Origin: Cordia subcordata | Taxonomy: Eukaryota > Streptophyta > Magnoliopsida > Boraginales > Cordiaceae | Direction: 5' to 3' | DNA length: 64,000 nucleotides | NCBI GenBank assembly: GCA_028554755.1 | Contig: JAPTOF010000004.1 | Location: forward strand, 5,625,001-5,689,000 | Part shown: positions 1 to 12,251 of the stretch, in pieces | Position numbering within the stretch: position 1 is the stretch's first letter | Layout of the letters: each line of letters starts with the position of its first letter | Program-made: the position numbers and the translations under genes | Notes under the pieces: generated by a model | The model's input: the letters and a program-made list of their open reading frames with translations, nothing else | Told to the model about the DNA's origin: nothing | The model's database searches: none

Positions 1-1113
1 GTGGGGCCGCTCCTATGAAATTTATGGCAAAATTTCTAGAACACTCATGAATAACTAGGCACGCGTATGGCCTATTAGCGCAAAACCGTGATGAACAACA
101 AATTGTAGGGGTATAATATGGTAGATAACAATCTTAACTTATAACAAGAATTCTTGGTTCATAGAAGCTAAAGGCTTCACCAATTGTTCTATAAGTTATA
201 TCTTATTCTATCTAGGTCTGATTCATAGTCCGAAAGATATCAGATGCGATGCATTATATTCAATAGTATAAACCCAGTAAAGTTGTTTAATCTTTTTGAG
301 ATATGTGGGGGATTGTTGGCTGTTTTTCGTTTGTATCTCAAAAGGATAGTTTACTTCCCATATTGGAAAAATGATAAACCTTTTCACATCTTATATTAGT
401 TCACACTTTAGTGGACTTGTGAAAAATGGAATAAAAGGTTGGTCTCACGCACATGAGACTTGGGCCATCAGTTTAAATAGGTGGATTTGCCCCTCCTTAT
501 GTGCGAAATATACGTGAGGCCTGGTCCAAGCCACCTTTTTGGATTTTATTATTTTATTTTCATCAAAAATAATTTATTTAATTTCAGTCTCACCTGCTTG
601 TTCGAATTTTGTTCCTAAAATGGAAATTTGAATAAGTAAAACACAAGTGAAAATCCAGTGCAGTTCCAGATTCTGCTCCATAAGTTGCTCAACTTCAGCT
701 CCTTCTATTTCTCAACTATCGCCCCTGTTATTTCTCTACCACTGTTGCCATCACCACCTATAAATAGAGCTTGCAGCATTAGACGAGTTGCACACTGAAA
801 AGCCTTTTCAAGACTTCTCTTCTTCTACTCTTTCTTTGTTTAATATTTGCTTAGCATACTATTCTTCTGAGTTTTATTATAAACATACATTATTCGTTAT
901 TCCTGTTCCTAGTTACAAATACTAGACGAGCTTGTTGAGTCTTGGGGGATATATTTACCAGTTATGCGAAACATCCTTAAGGGCAGTGTTCATAACATGC
1001 CTCAAGCTATTATTTTATATTGCTACAATTAAAATTATTTCTTTATGAGAATTTTATTGCGTTATTTTTGCATTTGTTTTATTATTATTTATTTTGGACT
1101 ACATTTTCCAACA
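1..1113 (+). mobile_element. 3' end and LTR of a Copia-type retrotransposon, cut by the window edge
   Basis: Positions 314-1113 form an 800-bp LTR: it opens TGTTGG, closes CCAACA, and carries a TATA box (TATAAATAG, 759-767) where an LTR promoter should lie. Immediately before it is a G-rich polypurine tract (GTGGGGGAT, about 305-313), the usual primer for plus-strand synthesis next to a 3' LTR. Bases 1-313 are therefore the non-coding end of the internal region. The 5' LTR and coding part lie outside the window or are lost. No intact reading frame is present. The Copia assignment rests on the tract and LTR style only. Confidence 0.65.
314..1113 (+). repeat. 3' LTR of the left-edge retroelement
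   Basis: TGTTGG...CCAACA termini, 800 bp, with an internal TATA box at 759-767. The polypurine tract directly upstream sets the orientation as plus. Confidence 0.65.
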
Positions 1114-1927
1114 AACTATACATCACTTCTCTTCTCGTCATCAGGCTTTATTTTTTTCATACATATACGTTTAGTTGGTATGTCAAAAAAGAAGAACAAA
1201 TAGTCATCGAGAGAGAAAATAAATAAAAAGCTTGTTAAATTAGTATGCCATTTAAGTACATATATAAAAGATGATAAAATAGACAATGATAATCTCCGAT
1301 CCTTTTCAGAATGCTCGATTGATGATGATAAGTTAGTATGCATGTCCACTCCAGCCAGCCAAAGGTGTTATTGCTGTCTCTTTGCCTCGTGCAAAAAGGT
1401 AGTCCTTGGCCCATACAGCTAGATGATTGTTTAGTCTTTCTCATTATAAATTTCAGGAAACCGATATAATTATATACGTTAGCTTGTTATGGTTGGCTTT
1501 GACAGTGCTAAAACAATAAACAAAAATACTAATTCCCTCTTTATTTATCATAAAAGTGCGCTTAATAAAGTTCTTGAGTTCAAGTATTACCACAACAATC
1601 ATTTGACAAAAAAAAAAATTATGTGCATGTTCAAGCATAATTTTCTTTATATGTGAGGGGACGTCTTGAAGATAATAATACTGAGGTCGAAAGTAATTTG
1701 CTTGAAGTTGGCCATTACCAATTTGGCGTTTTGCCTTAATTTATAGGGTAAGCAGACTATGAATACCCCATAAAAAGAAACATCAATTAAAATGATAATC
1801 ACAATTAAATTAGTATATTCCACATTTAGGGGGGGGGGGGTGATAAAAGCAAGTTGGAAAAGGAAAACCCATGTTGTATATGTAATATACAATTCTTTAT
1901 TAAGCAGATGGAAGTAATTAATAATAC
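1114..1927. other. intergenic, downstream side of OFP2
   Basis: AT-rich sequence with a run of ten G at about 1830. The short open frames here have no recognisable protein features. It lies past the 3' end of the minus-strand OFP2 gene and must hold its 3' UTR; no clear polyadenylation site could be chosen. Confidence 0.5.
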
Positions 1928-3094
1928 TCAGAAATGGATTTCAGGCATACTAAACCAGATTTGCTCAAATGCCTTAATAATAAGATCATGATACTCGTCT
2001 AAATTTAACGAAAGATAACAAGCAAGAAGCTCTTCCAAGTCCTTGGATGTCCGAATATTATTCTCAACTATCATCTCCATCATCGAGTCCCTGAAGTCCT
2101 TTTCCGGGTCAAATGAAGCCTTCACTACTGCGAAACTCTCGGAAAACGTCTTCTTTTGTGATCTTGAACGTCTTTTATTTGATGATAAACTTTTTCTGCC
2201 ATGACCCTGAAACCTCTTGCTGGCTAATTTTGGAGAATTTGCTCGAACTTTTACTCCAGTTGATTGGGAGATAGATTTTCGTGGAGCAGGAATAGTCGCG
2301 GATCCTTTTCCCGATTTTACGCTCTCCTCTTTGATAATCTTGATCGAAAATGACCCGCGAGTTTGTATTTTGTCCAATTGATCAGATGAACTCTGATATC
2401 TGAGTACCGCTTCTTCTGAGAGGTCGTTAGACTTTGCAGGCTTGGTTAGAATTGGGGGAAGATCCAGCTCTGGTACGTCACTGAAATCGTCTAGCATCTC
2501 CAGTTTCCTGGAGTACGATTTCTCGTTCATGTCGAAGATTATATCCGCAGCTGAGGAGCTAAATCTGCAGCTGCAAGAGCTTGACCCTGAGGCCGGTCCG
2601 TTAACTGATTGGTGGGCGTCGATAGCATCGGACTCGTATTCGGATGAAGACGACCTGATGAAGTCGTGAAGCTCAGCAGAACTTTCAGTAGAGGAATCGA
2701 AAAAGTTACCAGCCTGAATTGTCTCAGCTTCAAGATTCCAGGCCGGGTTCATTCGTCGTGGAGACGGCTTGTAGACGGTCTTTCTCTTGGGTTTCTTCTT
2801 GGATGATATTCTTGGTGGATCAGCAGCTGGAAAATGTGTGTCTAAGGCTTTCGGATTTGTGGGCGAATTGTAATGCTTATCGCGTTGTTGATGATTTGTT
2901 TCTATGGTGTAGTAATAGGATTGTCTTGGCTGAGAAAGGTGTGTCTTGTGTGATGTTACAGATGATGCTGAGGATTGCTTTTTCTTGGCAGTGTGTGTTG
3001 TGGTGTGGCTTTTGGTTCTGCTGCTCATGTCTTTCAGCTTGTAAAACCAAGCATTTGGCATCATGTCTGATAATCTGAACCTGTAATTTCCCAT
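1928..3094 (-). CDS. OFP2: OVATE family transcriptional repressor, OFP1/OFP2 type
   Basis: A 388-residue intronless protein. OVATE proteins repress transcription, bind KNOX and BELL homeodomain partners and restrain cell elongation. The first 23 residues (MGNYRFRLSDMMPNAWFYKL and on) are the conserved N-terminal motif of the OFP1/2/4 group. The middle is Ser/Arg/Lys-rich with probable nuclear-localisation stretches, then an acidic patch containing PELDLPPIL, a conserved hydrophobic motif of these repressors. The OVATE domain fills residues 323-382 (DPEKDFRDSMMEMIVENN, then LLACYLSLN and HDLIIKAFEQIW). The gene is intact. The start is chosen because the conserved motif begins there. The symbol rests on the N-terminus and on having OFP17 next door, as in Arabidopsis; OFP1, OFP3 or OFP4 cannot be excluded from sequence alone. 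Confidence 0.93.
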   Translation of the reverse strand: MGNYRFRLSDMMPNAWFYKLKDMSSRTKSHTTTHTAKKKQSSASSVTSHKTHLSQPRQSYYYTIETNHQQRDKHYNSPTNPKALDTHFPAADPPRISSKKKPKRKTVYKPSPRRMNPAWNLEAETIQAGNFFDSSTESSAELHDFIRSSSSEYESDAIDAHQSVNGPASGSSSCSCRFSSSAADIIFDMNEKSYSRKLEMLDDFSDVPELDLPPILTKPAKSNDLSEEAVLRYQSSSDQLDKIQTRGSFSIKIIKEESVKSGKGSATIPAPRKSISQSTGVKVRANSPKLASKRFQGHGRKSLSSNKRRSRSQKKTFSESFAVVKASFDPEKDFRDSMMEMIVENNIRTSKDLEELLACYLSLNLDEYHDLIIKAFEQIWFSMPEIHF

Positions 3095-3190
3095 TTGAAC
3101 TCTCTCTCTCTCTCAAACACACACCCTCTGTGTGTTTAATTTCCTCAAAATTATTCTGAGAATTGAAGGTGAGAAAAAGGGTTGGAGGTG

Positions 3191-3197
3191 TTATATA
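3191..3197 (-). promoter_or_regulatory. TATA box of OFP2
   Basis: The minus strand reads CACTATATAACACC about 100 bases before the OFP2 start codon, leaving a leader of roughly 65 bases that contains a (GA)n run at 3100-3115. No other TATA-like site lies nearby. Confidence 0.55.
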
Positions 3198-3199
3198 GT

Positions 3200-6100
3200 G
3201 AAGGCTAGGGGCAACTTGGAGTCTTAAATAAAGATGGGGTCAAGTGTGGAAAATATGACATCAAGCCAAGTGGATCGGAGCTAACTTTGGCCTCTCTTCA
3301 TCATCACGAACAGCACACAGTCTTCATATTTATGTAGATTACACTTAATTTGGATTCTGTTGTTGGTCCATCAAATTTATTGTCAACTAGCCCGAGAGCC
3401 GTTCTACTATTAACAATCAAAGTCAAAGATTGATTGAAGCGGGGATTAGGTCATTTGTATTGTAACGATTCAAATTCAACCTATCAGCACATTAAATCTA
3501 ATCAATTGATTAAGAATAATTAATCCTATAATGATAACAATAGTGAATTAGTAATAGTGGATTCAAGCTAATATAAACTAAATTATCTCACAAAGAATTG
3601 ATTTCAGACGAATTGTTACAAGTATGACACTAAAAATGTGATTGAAAAGTTTTCTTAGTTTTTGAGTTTAAATTAGTCAAGAAACTAATATGTTGAAACC
3701 AATTTCACAGATTTTATGTCTGACTAAGCTGAACCATGCTTACTTTTAGCACAGTGATTCACACCAACATTTAGCACACCTTGTATAAGTTTGAAAGATT
3801 TTTGATAACGACTTTTTCGTCTTTGAAAAAGGCAAAGGGAAAAAGAAAAAGAAAAAAGATGAAAAAGAAAAGATTGACTAAAGATCGACCCGTGATTTAC
3901 TGATCATATTCTTTTTTCATAATCTTTCTTTTTTTATTTGACCAACAACCAGATGCTTAGCTTTACATATTCAGGATATCCATTCACAGGCAACATACAT
4001 TGGTCATTCCCTTCTAAAATGGCGTATATAAAAGTTCTGATGAATGATTACACTACAAACACCCATGGCCCGTATGTCTACGAAGTGCAGTTTCTTTAAT
4101 ATGTTGTGTGCCTCGAAAATGATGACAGATTTCACCTTTCCACTATATATATAAGTGTGTGTTACGTGTGTATGTGTGTGAGATTAGACCTTTTTCGTCA
4201 CACCATAAAATTTTATTGACCTAGGCCTACAAATATCATATGAACTTACTTAAAATAAATTATGGTTATAAAAAGAACATAGTTTACACGCCTACTTAGG
4301 TATATTATGAACGGCATACCAACCTATTTGCATATTAAGAATTGGGAGAACGCCATTTAAGTCCCTCATGCTTATCCCTAATCCCAAATAGGTTTGTCAA
4401 CTTTTTATAATTCCTTGAGAGATCCTTTGAATTAATATCATTAGTAAAATTTAACAATCAATGAATTAACTTTGTTAAAAAAAATCATAAATACCCTTGT
4501 ATTGAAGGTCAAATTTGCAGCAACCTAGCACTTAGCTCTTATGTCTGAAACTTTACTGGACGTGTTTTTTCAATTCCTATTTATTCTTATTACTTTTGCA
4601 ACATTTTTGTACAAATTTTTTAACTGTCTGGTTATGCCTTTCTTGAGGAACCTATATGTCTTTCTTCCATTAAAAATTTATCCACCACTTATAAAAATGT
4701 GAAGTTGTAGAATAGTTGCACGGTTGTTTTAGGTACATCATAAATAATGGTGATTAATTAAATTGGAGTGTCTGATGGAATAAACAACAGCTTGTTTGGT
4801 TTGTGTCACAGATTTTCACATGAAAGCTGATGGATTTGGCCCGTACCAAATTACATCAAGTTAAATTATTGATAAGAAAATGACCCGGCAAAATTAAAAG
4901 ATAGAAAATAACTTGATGGAACTAACGAAGTAAATAGACAAATTGCGTTAAATCATGCTAAACCCATGTGAAGTAGAACCACTTACTTCTGTTAGATCTA
5001 AATTTTTCCGTTCAATGTTAATGGATTCCACAATCTATTATGTGAAAGTTAACTGTTAATTAGTTGGATTTTGGGGTTCTCTACTATGGTTTACAAGCTG
5101 TAGAAATGCTCAATGGCCAGTTACGAAAAATTTTTTAAATACTACTCAGTCAGATTTACGGTTAATTTGTGCCAAAAAATTTTTCGAAATTTAAAAATGT
5201 TTTTCTTATAGTAGGTCGTGATCACTGCCTCTAGTTTTTCATGGCACATCTAAATTTTTGTAGCTTCATAAACTAATATTAACCCATGCATGATTCTAGT
5301 TCTTCTTTTCTTTAAAGGAGGCGAAGCCGTTTGAGAAGCAAAAATTAGCAAATTAATATTAAATTTCGTCCATCTTATCTTTCTCCAAAAAAATCTTTAA
5401 ATATTTAAACAACTCTCTCAATACATGCAAACCCGGCTAAGGGCAAAGTTTTTTTTGCCAAAAAAGGCAAGAGTTCGCCAACTTATTCACGCAAGAGTTT
5501 GAGATGTGAGACTTGCGGATAAGAGGGCGGCCTCTCAACCACCCTTAGCCTTGAAATTGACTGCTATTATTATCAACTGTCAGAAAATAGAATCTATAAG
5601 CAGCTTAAGCATCTCAGAAAAAGGATAACAGATTGAGAGAGATGTGATATGTTGACATTAGACGTGATAGATGAAATGAACAAGCAGGGTTAGAGACATG
5701 AACCGGGACCCCGACCTCTCTTCTCGATAATTTTAGGTATCAAATTGCTTCAAGTTTGTATGTATATTTTGTCTCCGTAATTCAGAAAAAAATAATAATA
5801 AGTTTCTTCATTATTTATCTCTTTAAAATTGTTAACATTGATTAGTGATCTAAATTTTCAAATATTGTCATTTATTTAGTTTATTTTTAATTATTCTCAA
5901 TAATAATATCATCTAACTCTATATAATATTAAAAAAATTTCTATATAAATATATATATGATGTTTTATTACAAATTTTTTCATTGATTTTTTTGAGAAAA
6001 AAGAATTTAATATTTCGCATCCACTAGATCAAAATCCTGACTCCGTTACTACGAGAAGTATCACGTAATAGAGGAGGAAAGATATAATTAGACAACTCAA

Positions 6101-6989
6101 CCCTTTTTTCTTTATCTCAAAAATGAGAATTTCATACTAAAGTTGGATATTAAGTGTTTGTCAAGTCTTTGTTACCATGTATAACACAAGGATTGGACGC
6201 CCGTGCACCTTAAATATTATGCACCAATATTGCGTTATGCACCCACATTAGTATATTCACAATTTGTAAATTACATATTTAAAACTATTTAAGATATGTT
6301 TACAATTTGTAAATAATATGTTTATATTTTGTGAACGATTTCGGAGCTCGTAGTCGAAGGTATAGAAAAATATACTATAGAATATGGGATTTGATTAAAA
6401 ATATATATAATGAAAGAAATCAATATGAATAATGCAAGGAAAGGAGAACAAACAAAAAGATGGTGGATAAAAAAAGTAAATTAATTAAATTAAATAAAAA
6501 ATAGCGAATAAAAGCGATAGAAAAGTCATATGCAAATTACTCTTGCCTTTTAGTATGTCCTTAATTAAATTCCATTTGACTAGGGAAAAGTTCCTTTAAA
6601 AATTTCACCTTTTTAAAAATATCCTAAATAGTTCGTGTCAGTCAATCGACCATGTAGCGCATACTTGACAATTGGTTACTTCTTGTTAAAAACTAGAGAA
6701 TTTGTTGGAATGAAATTAAAATAAAAAAAAATTCTAAATATAAGGGGAAATAAATAAATTGTTAGAGTCATCTCGTGCTGAAGGGTCGTGGCCGAACTGG
6801 AGAAATTTCCAACAAATAATATACCTAAATAGGAATACAACGCGTAAGAATAGCATTATGTTATGTAAAGTGTAGAAAGGACGCCCCAAAAGGTGTCACT
6901 AAAAATTACTTTGTTTTTTATTATTTAACTTTTAACTAACATAAAAAGTAAGTTGAAAAAACCAAATATACTACGCAAATTTTACTGTG
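3200..6989. other. intergenic, AT-rich, no gene seen
   Basis: About 3.8 kb with no coding signal on either strand. It holds short A/T runs, purine-rich patches (3835-3880) and phrases such as GTGCACCTTAAATATTATGC (6204-6223) that resemble edges of dispersed repeats but could not be paired into an element. Confidence 0.5.
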
Positions 6990-7844
6990 ATCCGTAGGCA
7001 TTGTGCACCTACAAAGCACAATGCTCCTTAAATCGTATATTATACACGCTCTATTGAAACGACACCAAACGACATCATTTAAAATTAAAAATAGAAATAA
7101 AACACGTTTTAACAGGTCAAAGCAAAGCTATTAAAATCGTTGATATAGTTTTATGTATAGGTTCTCTGAGGATTTATCTTCTAATGTATGAGTATCTATC
7201 TTCTAATCTATAACTGACATCTCTTTTCATACACGATTTTGAGCATCTATTTTTGTTTTTGAACCAGTAATTTATGCATTTTAAACATATAGAGTGAATG
7301 TTTTGAACTAATACTATTAATTTATTAAATATGACAATATTTTGTAAACTACTAGTGTAACATATGAAATATTATACTAATTTTGCACATATAGTGTATG
7401 AATTTTGAATCAGAAGTTTATTTATTTTAAACTAATAGTTTATTCATTTTGAACCATGATTTTTATTTTATGAGGTAGCATGATATCAATTTTGAACCAG
7501 TAGTTTAGTCATTTTGAACTAGCAATTTATTCATTTTGAGCTAGTACTTTATTTATGTTTAACTATGATATTTATTTTATCAGATAGCATAATATCAATT
7601 TTGAACTAATAATTTATTCATTTTGAACATACAAAGCAAGTGGTTTTAACTTTGACTTTTATTTTATCACATAGCAGAACATCAATTTTCAAGTATTTTT
7701 GTAATGTGAAAATTTACAATATATTTTCAAAGCAGTTTCATATATTTTGTCAGTAATGTTTATACATTTTCAGAGTGATAGTCAAACACGTACTGAGGTT
7801 GAACGTCACAGTCATGGAACCATATGCATACATACATACATACA

Positions 7845-7884
<40 letters not shown>

Positions 7885-8165
7885 ATGTGAATATTTGTGT
7901 ATTTTGCAATAGAAATTGTGACCTTTGTGCTAGTGTTGTTGGTTTGGATGAAGTCGTCAGAGTTTTTTAATCGTGGGAGAAGTTGTTGTCATCGAAGTCG
8001 CAAGATAGCAGAGAGGTTTTGTATGTGTTTCAGATACGGCGCTTCATGTTGTTAGGAGTTTTGGCTGATTTAGATCTTATTATATAGTGCGTGTGTCTTG
8101 CACGCGAGAAGATATACGGTGGTTGTTAGGCACACATTTATTAGGGAGCATAATATAGGGACTGA
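6990..8165. repeat. dispersed repeat with an internal degenerate tandem field
   Basis: Positions 7250-7690 repeat phrases of the type TTTTGAACTAGTAATTTATTCA many times. A longer unit of about 90-110 bases, containing ACTATGATTTTTATTTTAT and then TAGCATRATATCAATTTTGAA, recurs near 7453, 7562 and 7650. It is followed by (CATA)n and (AT)n at 7826-7880. Both outer edges carry GTGCACCT or GGCACACA with TGCTCC-like motifs. The whole resembles a non-coding dispersed repeat, but termini and class are not resolved. Confidence 0.4.
7847..7880. repeat. (AT)n microsatellite after (CATA)n
   Basis: Perfect AT dinucleotide run directly after a short CATA tetranucleotide run. Confidence 0.9.
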
Positions 8166-8688
8166 ATACACTATCAGTTGATAAGTTTCGGATAAATGCA
8201 AATAATTTTAATTAAAGTAAAAAGTTCAGTTCTTATTAAAAGAATTTTTTTTAAAGAAAAAGTAGAAATTATATAGCTAATTAAAAGGAAAGTTAGCGTA
8301 TAGCACCACTGGGGATAAAATGATAGGCGATATTAAATAAATAAGAAATACACATACCATGTGTTCACATTTTTTTTAAGTATATGATTATATAGCTGAA
8401 AAGGATATGCTGCACCGCTGAACTAATGAATTAAATAATTATTATTTTAAATACAAGAAGAATCAAGTTACATGGATCTAATTGTGTTGTGACAAATTTA
8501 TAGAAATGCCACTGGCCCTTAAATTATTAATTAGCATGAATTACATCAATTAGTATGAATTACAAATTTATGAGTAATTATGACAAACAATAATGTGTTC
8601 CACCTCCATTTCTCTATTTTGACCCAAAATGGAAGACTTCAACTAATTAATTAAAATGGAATTCGTCTTAAAGATTGTGTTTTCTTTT

Positions 8689-9231
8689 TGTTGAAGAATA
8701 TTTTGGTTATTAATATATTTCCTTATGGTATTAAATTAGGCAACACTATAGATTAAGTAATTAGTCAATTGGTTTCCTTATTATTCTAGTTTACTTAGAA
8801 TTCTATTTACCTTATTAGTCTAGCTTTTAATCTTGTTCACTAAGTTATCATGCTTATAAATAGGCTATTATATTATATTTATAAAACATCAAGAATTTAT
8901 AATATAATCCTTATGAGTATTTTTCTTCTAGAGCCACCGTTGATAGTGGCTCCAATCATGTTCAACACTTTTTCATATTTTTTCTCCATATTTTATGTTT
9001 TATATACTTTTCACACTTTTCTTTCTATTTTGGGTAATTTTTAAGTGTGCATATCATTACTTTACATGAAATCGTAGCTTTAAAAATATCTCTTTCTCTT
9101 TTTGTTTGTTGTGTTTTATCTCTCTGATTTTTTCTAAAATTTATAATACTCATCATTTTTTTGCAGATTTATAGTAATAATACTCCTCATTGCTAGAACA
9201 GAGAGTGTAATATTTCTTTATAATTTTAACA
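8689..9231 (+). mobile_element. possible solo LTR
   Basis: The segment opens TGTTGAAG, may close TTTTAACA, and has a TATAAATAG box at 8853-8861 followed by a polyadenylation-like T/A-rich region, as in an LTR. No flanking target duplication, primer-binding site or partner LTR was seen. The call rests on organisation alone and may be wrong in its edges. Confidence 0.28.
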
Positions 9232-10737
9232 ATATATAGTCTTATGATCAAAGGTAATGAGAATTTCTTTGATTATTATTATTATTTTGCTGGGCAATTT
9301 CTTTGATTAGTTGTTATTGGAAAAATTGCTCAATATTATTAGAATTACCATTTATTTTTTGCTTTCGTCTATAGCAAGCCCACATGGGAAGGCTAGGAAA
9401 ATGGGCCTAAAAAAATCCCAAAAAAGGCCTGATAGTCCTTAAACGTGGAATGACTAAATTATTAGCTTGCAAACGGCCCAACCTAACTGAGACTGGAGGC
9501 TTGTTGGGCTGGCCCGTGCCAAAACTATCGATGGTTTCAGTTTGATACTAGAAGTTCCTGAAAACCGTTGCAACAATATGAGCAGGACTTGGACCTAAGA
9601 TCTTATGGCATGCATGGTGCATCCTTAACCAAATACAACAGCCCCTAAATGTTTGACTTAAAAGTTATGTTCTAATCTGTCGCCAAAAAAAAAGAAGAAG
9701 AAGAAGAAGTACATCATCTATTTTGTAATATGAATATTTACACCTACCGAAAATTAATTTCAAAACCTCTTACATTCAAATCGTAAAACACAGTAGTATA
9801 TCCCCAAGCCTGTGGCCATGGCTTGTTAGTTTCATCCTTCATAATTCACCTTTTAAAAAGTAAAGCACATACATTGACTTAGACAAAAAATAACCGGCTT
9901 ATCTACAAAGCTGATCCAGTCCGTTGACCTTTTAGGCTTCTTGGGGCGCCATCAACTGCTCATACGACAATCTTGACAAACAAGCATTTTCGTATTCTTT
10001 ATACAGTAAGATTTATCCTCGTTGCACAATTTAATTATGATACTTTTCGTACTTCTTACCTAATGTTCATCATCCTTCTAATGTCTCGCAGGTCTTAGAG
10101 AGGATTGCTCTTGCCATACGCAAAATTTGGAGAACCAATGGGTTTACTTTAGAATCTATAAGTTGTGTATCTTGCTTTGAGTTAAATTACCTCCAAATCA
10201 CATTAGACTTGAAACTAATATCTATCAAACAGGGAGCAGTGAAGGAAAACTCCTCAAAAGTGGACTTCCCGGTTTCGGACTTTTATCCTGCTCCTTGCAG
10301 GGTGATGCCGCTACCACCTCAACTAATAACTTGTTAATTTAACCTTGTACTTTTTCCAAGAGGATGTTCCACAAACCCCACTGTCAATCAAAAAGAAGAA
10401 AGAGAAAAAGAGAGGAGGGAGAGAAAATCCTGTCTGTAAGTACCAAGAAGAAAATATGTTTCATGGCATGCCACTTCTCATTCTGATCAGACGTGAAATG
10501 CACAACTTATAAATCAGACCAGAAAAGTGAACTTCAAACAACACATCCACCGGCCAATACTCTTTCTCTCTGTCTCTCTCTTGCACCAACCGTTGATAAC
10601 TAATTTTTCCACGCCACCAAATCTCTCCAGCAAGCAGAATAAAAAGCAAACACACAACACCAGAAAACACAGCAGCCAACCGCAATAATTCTACCCTCTT
10701 CCTTATTCTGCACTCACTAATCCACAAAAAAAGGAAC
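9232..10737. other. intergenic upstream of OFP17
   Basis: No gene seen. Positions 10175-10345 share phrases with 19845-20010 (the TCAAATYACATT... and AACTAATAACTTGTTAAT stretches), so both are copies of a dispersed non-coding repeat. The 10380-10735 part is pyrimidine-rich and is probably promoter and leader of OFP17. Confidence 0.45.
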
Positions 10738-11322
10738 ATGAAAGTGAAAGCTCTAACACCCTTCAAATGCTTCAAAAGCAAGCTTCTGAATCCTTGCAAA
10801 AGAATAGCAGAATGCTTTATGTTTAAACTCAGAAGGCCTGTCTTTATAAGAGGGCTTCACTTCCGTCTTCTGAAACATGAAACCAGAAAGAAGCCTACTC
10901 GGAGGAGAAGTGTTGCTAAACTTCTCTCAGCTTTGTTATGATCACTAAAACAATCGAAAGACATGGATCAAGTTGCAGAGCTCAAGAGTTCCGCAGAAAC
11001 ACCGCACCCGAAAGTGCCCTTTCCCTCACCACTTACCCCAGCTTATGTAAAGATGGGTGCAGCTGGGAGGAAAGAAGTTTCAGTTCAAGAGGATGTTGAA
11101 GATGCATGCAGGTCGTTCGAGAACCATCTGATCGACATGATTGTCGAAGATGGGAAAGCAAAGGACTTGACAGACTTAGAAGAGGTGCTATACTGCTGGA
11201 AGAATCTTAAATGTCCTGTTTTCACTGATTTGGTATGCAGATTCTATGGAGAGTTATGCAAGGACTTGTTTTCCAGTAGCTCTGAGGACAGTTCTGATAG
11301 TTCCAACACAAATGAACAATAG
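10738..11322 (+). CDS. OFP17: OVATE family protein OFP17, interrupted by an in-frame TGA
   Basis: One frame runs from ATG 10738 to TAG at 11320-11322, 195 codons, the length I recall for Arabidopsis OFP17. Codon 68 (10939-10941) is TGA. Upstream are 67 residues matching the basic OFP17 N-terminus (MKVKALTPFKCFKSKLLNPC, then LRRPVFIRGLHFR). Downstream comes SLKQSKD, then a second ATG at 10963 opening 119 residues with the typical LTPAYVKMGAAGRKE stretch and a full OVATE-type domain (CRSFENHLIDMIVEDGK to FYGELCKDLF). Both halves look conserved, so the stop seems recent, or is a sequencing error (CGA to TGA at a CpG is the likely change). Starting at 10963 would give an OVATE domain without the basic N-terminus. 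Its neighbour OFP2 lies in the opposite orientation. Confidence 0.85.
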
Positions 11323-11717
11323 AATAGTGCTTGTCAAATGCAAGGGACAAGAACATATGCATATTCCTACACATGTACTTACATTTGTTTTCTCAATTCA
11401 TGGGATGAGCTTTTGAAATGATTACTTACAGAAGGAATTAACAAGACTTCTATCCTTCTTGAAGCCATTACTTGACCAATTCGCATTCTGTAGCACTTGA
11501 AAATCCAACATATTTGTTAAGGATTTCATTCTTACAGATGATCTTAGCAACTGCTTTCTGGGGCACAATATGTTGAATAACATTGATTTTTTTTTCTCCT
11601 AAACATTAATGGATTCACTAAAACTTTTCATCTTTCTCTTTACTCATGGAAAATAATAGATAAATACTGCAGTTTCCAGAAGACTTAAAAGCAAAATTTG
11701 TCCCCAACGAGAACTAA
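11323..11717. other. 3' flank of OFP17
   Basis: No coding signal; probably the OFP17 3' UTR and spacer, ending at the target-site duplication of the next MITE. Confidence 0.5.
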
Positions 11718-11947
11718 GGGCTAGTTTGGATTGACTTTTTTCAAAAGCGCTTTTCCTAACAACTTTTGAAAAATAATTTTTTTTTAAAAGCTGAAAATTC
11801 TGTATTCTAAAAAAAGCTGTATTTGAACTTTTTTCAGAGTTTCAACTTTTTTGAAAGTCAAATTAAATAATTATTACAAATTTAATATTACTTTTTCAAG
11901 AAAAAAAAAGTACTTTTTCCTGAAAAAAAACCAATCCAAACAGGCCC
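11718..11947. mobile_element. MITE, 230-bp family copy 1 (Harbinger/Tourist-like)
   Basis: Terminal inverted repeats GGGCTAGTTTGGATTG and (reverse complement of the right end) GGGCCTGTTTGGATTGG, flanked by direct TAA repeats (11715-11717 and 11948-11950). The interior is A/T-rich and non-coding. A 3-bp TAA duplication fits PIF/Harbinger derivatives. The same family recurs at 15918, 31785, 32481 and 33364. Confidence 0.75.
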
Positions 11948-12251
11948 TAACTAAAAAGTAGCAAAGGTGATTGTGAAACCCATCCCGTATGTACAGTGGA
12001 CCATTCTACACCAATTAGAAAATTATGAACATAACAGCTTAACTAGATATATATTTACATTTTAAAACAACAGGATGCTTACTACAATATAGAGATGTTC
12101 AAGACAAGAGAGCAAAAATTGCACCCCTAAGAAATACAAGGTTCAGGTCCTTCAGCAACTAAGAGAACAAACACTGCATCACTGGCTCACTGCTAACTTG
12201 AAAAACCCAAGGACATATTCATCAAGACCACAACGTAAGATTTTCCTTGAG
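11948..12251. other. spacer between OFP17 and the DUF641 gene
   Basis: No gene. It should contain the 3' UTR of the minus-strand DUF641 gene. Confidence 0.5.

Noticed and set aside
2442..3078. 75- and 119-residue plus-strand frames
   Set aside because: Antisense shadows of the OFP2 coding sequence.
7250..7690. CRISPR-like array
   Set aside because: Units are degenerate and variable, there are no unique spacers of fixed length or cas genes, and the DNA is plant nuclear.
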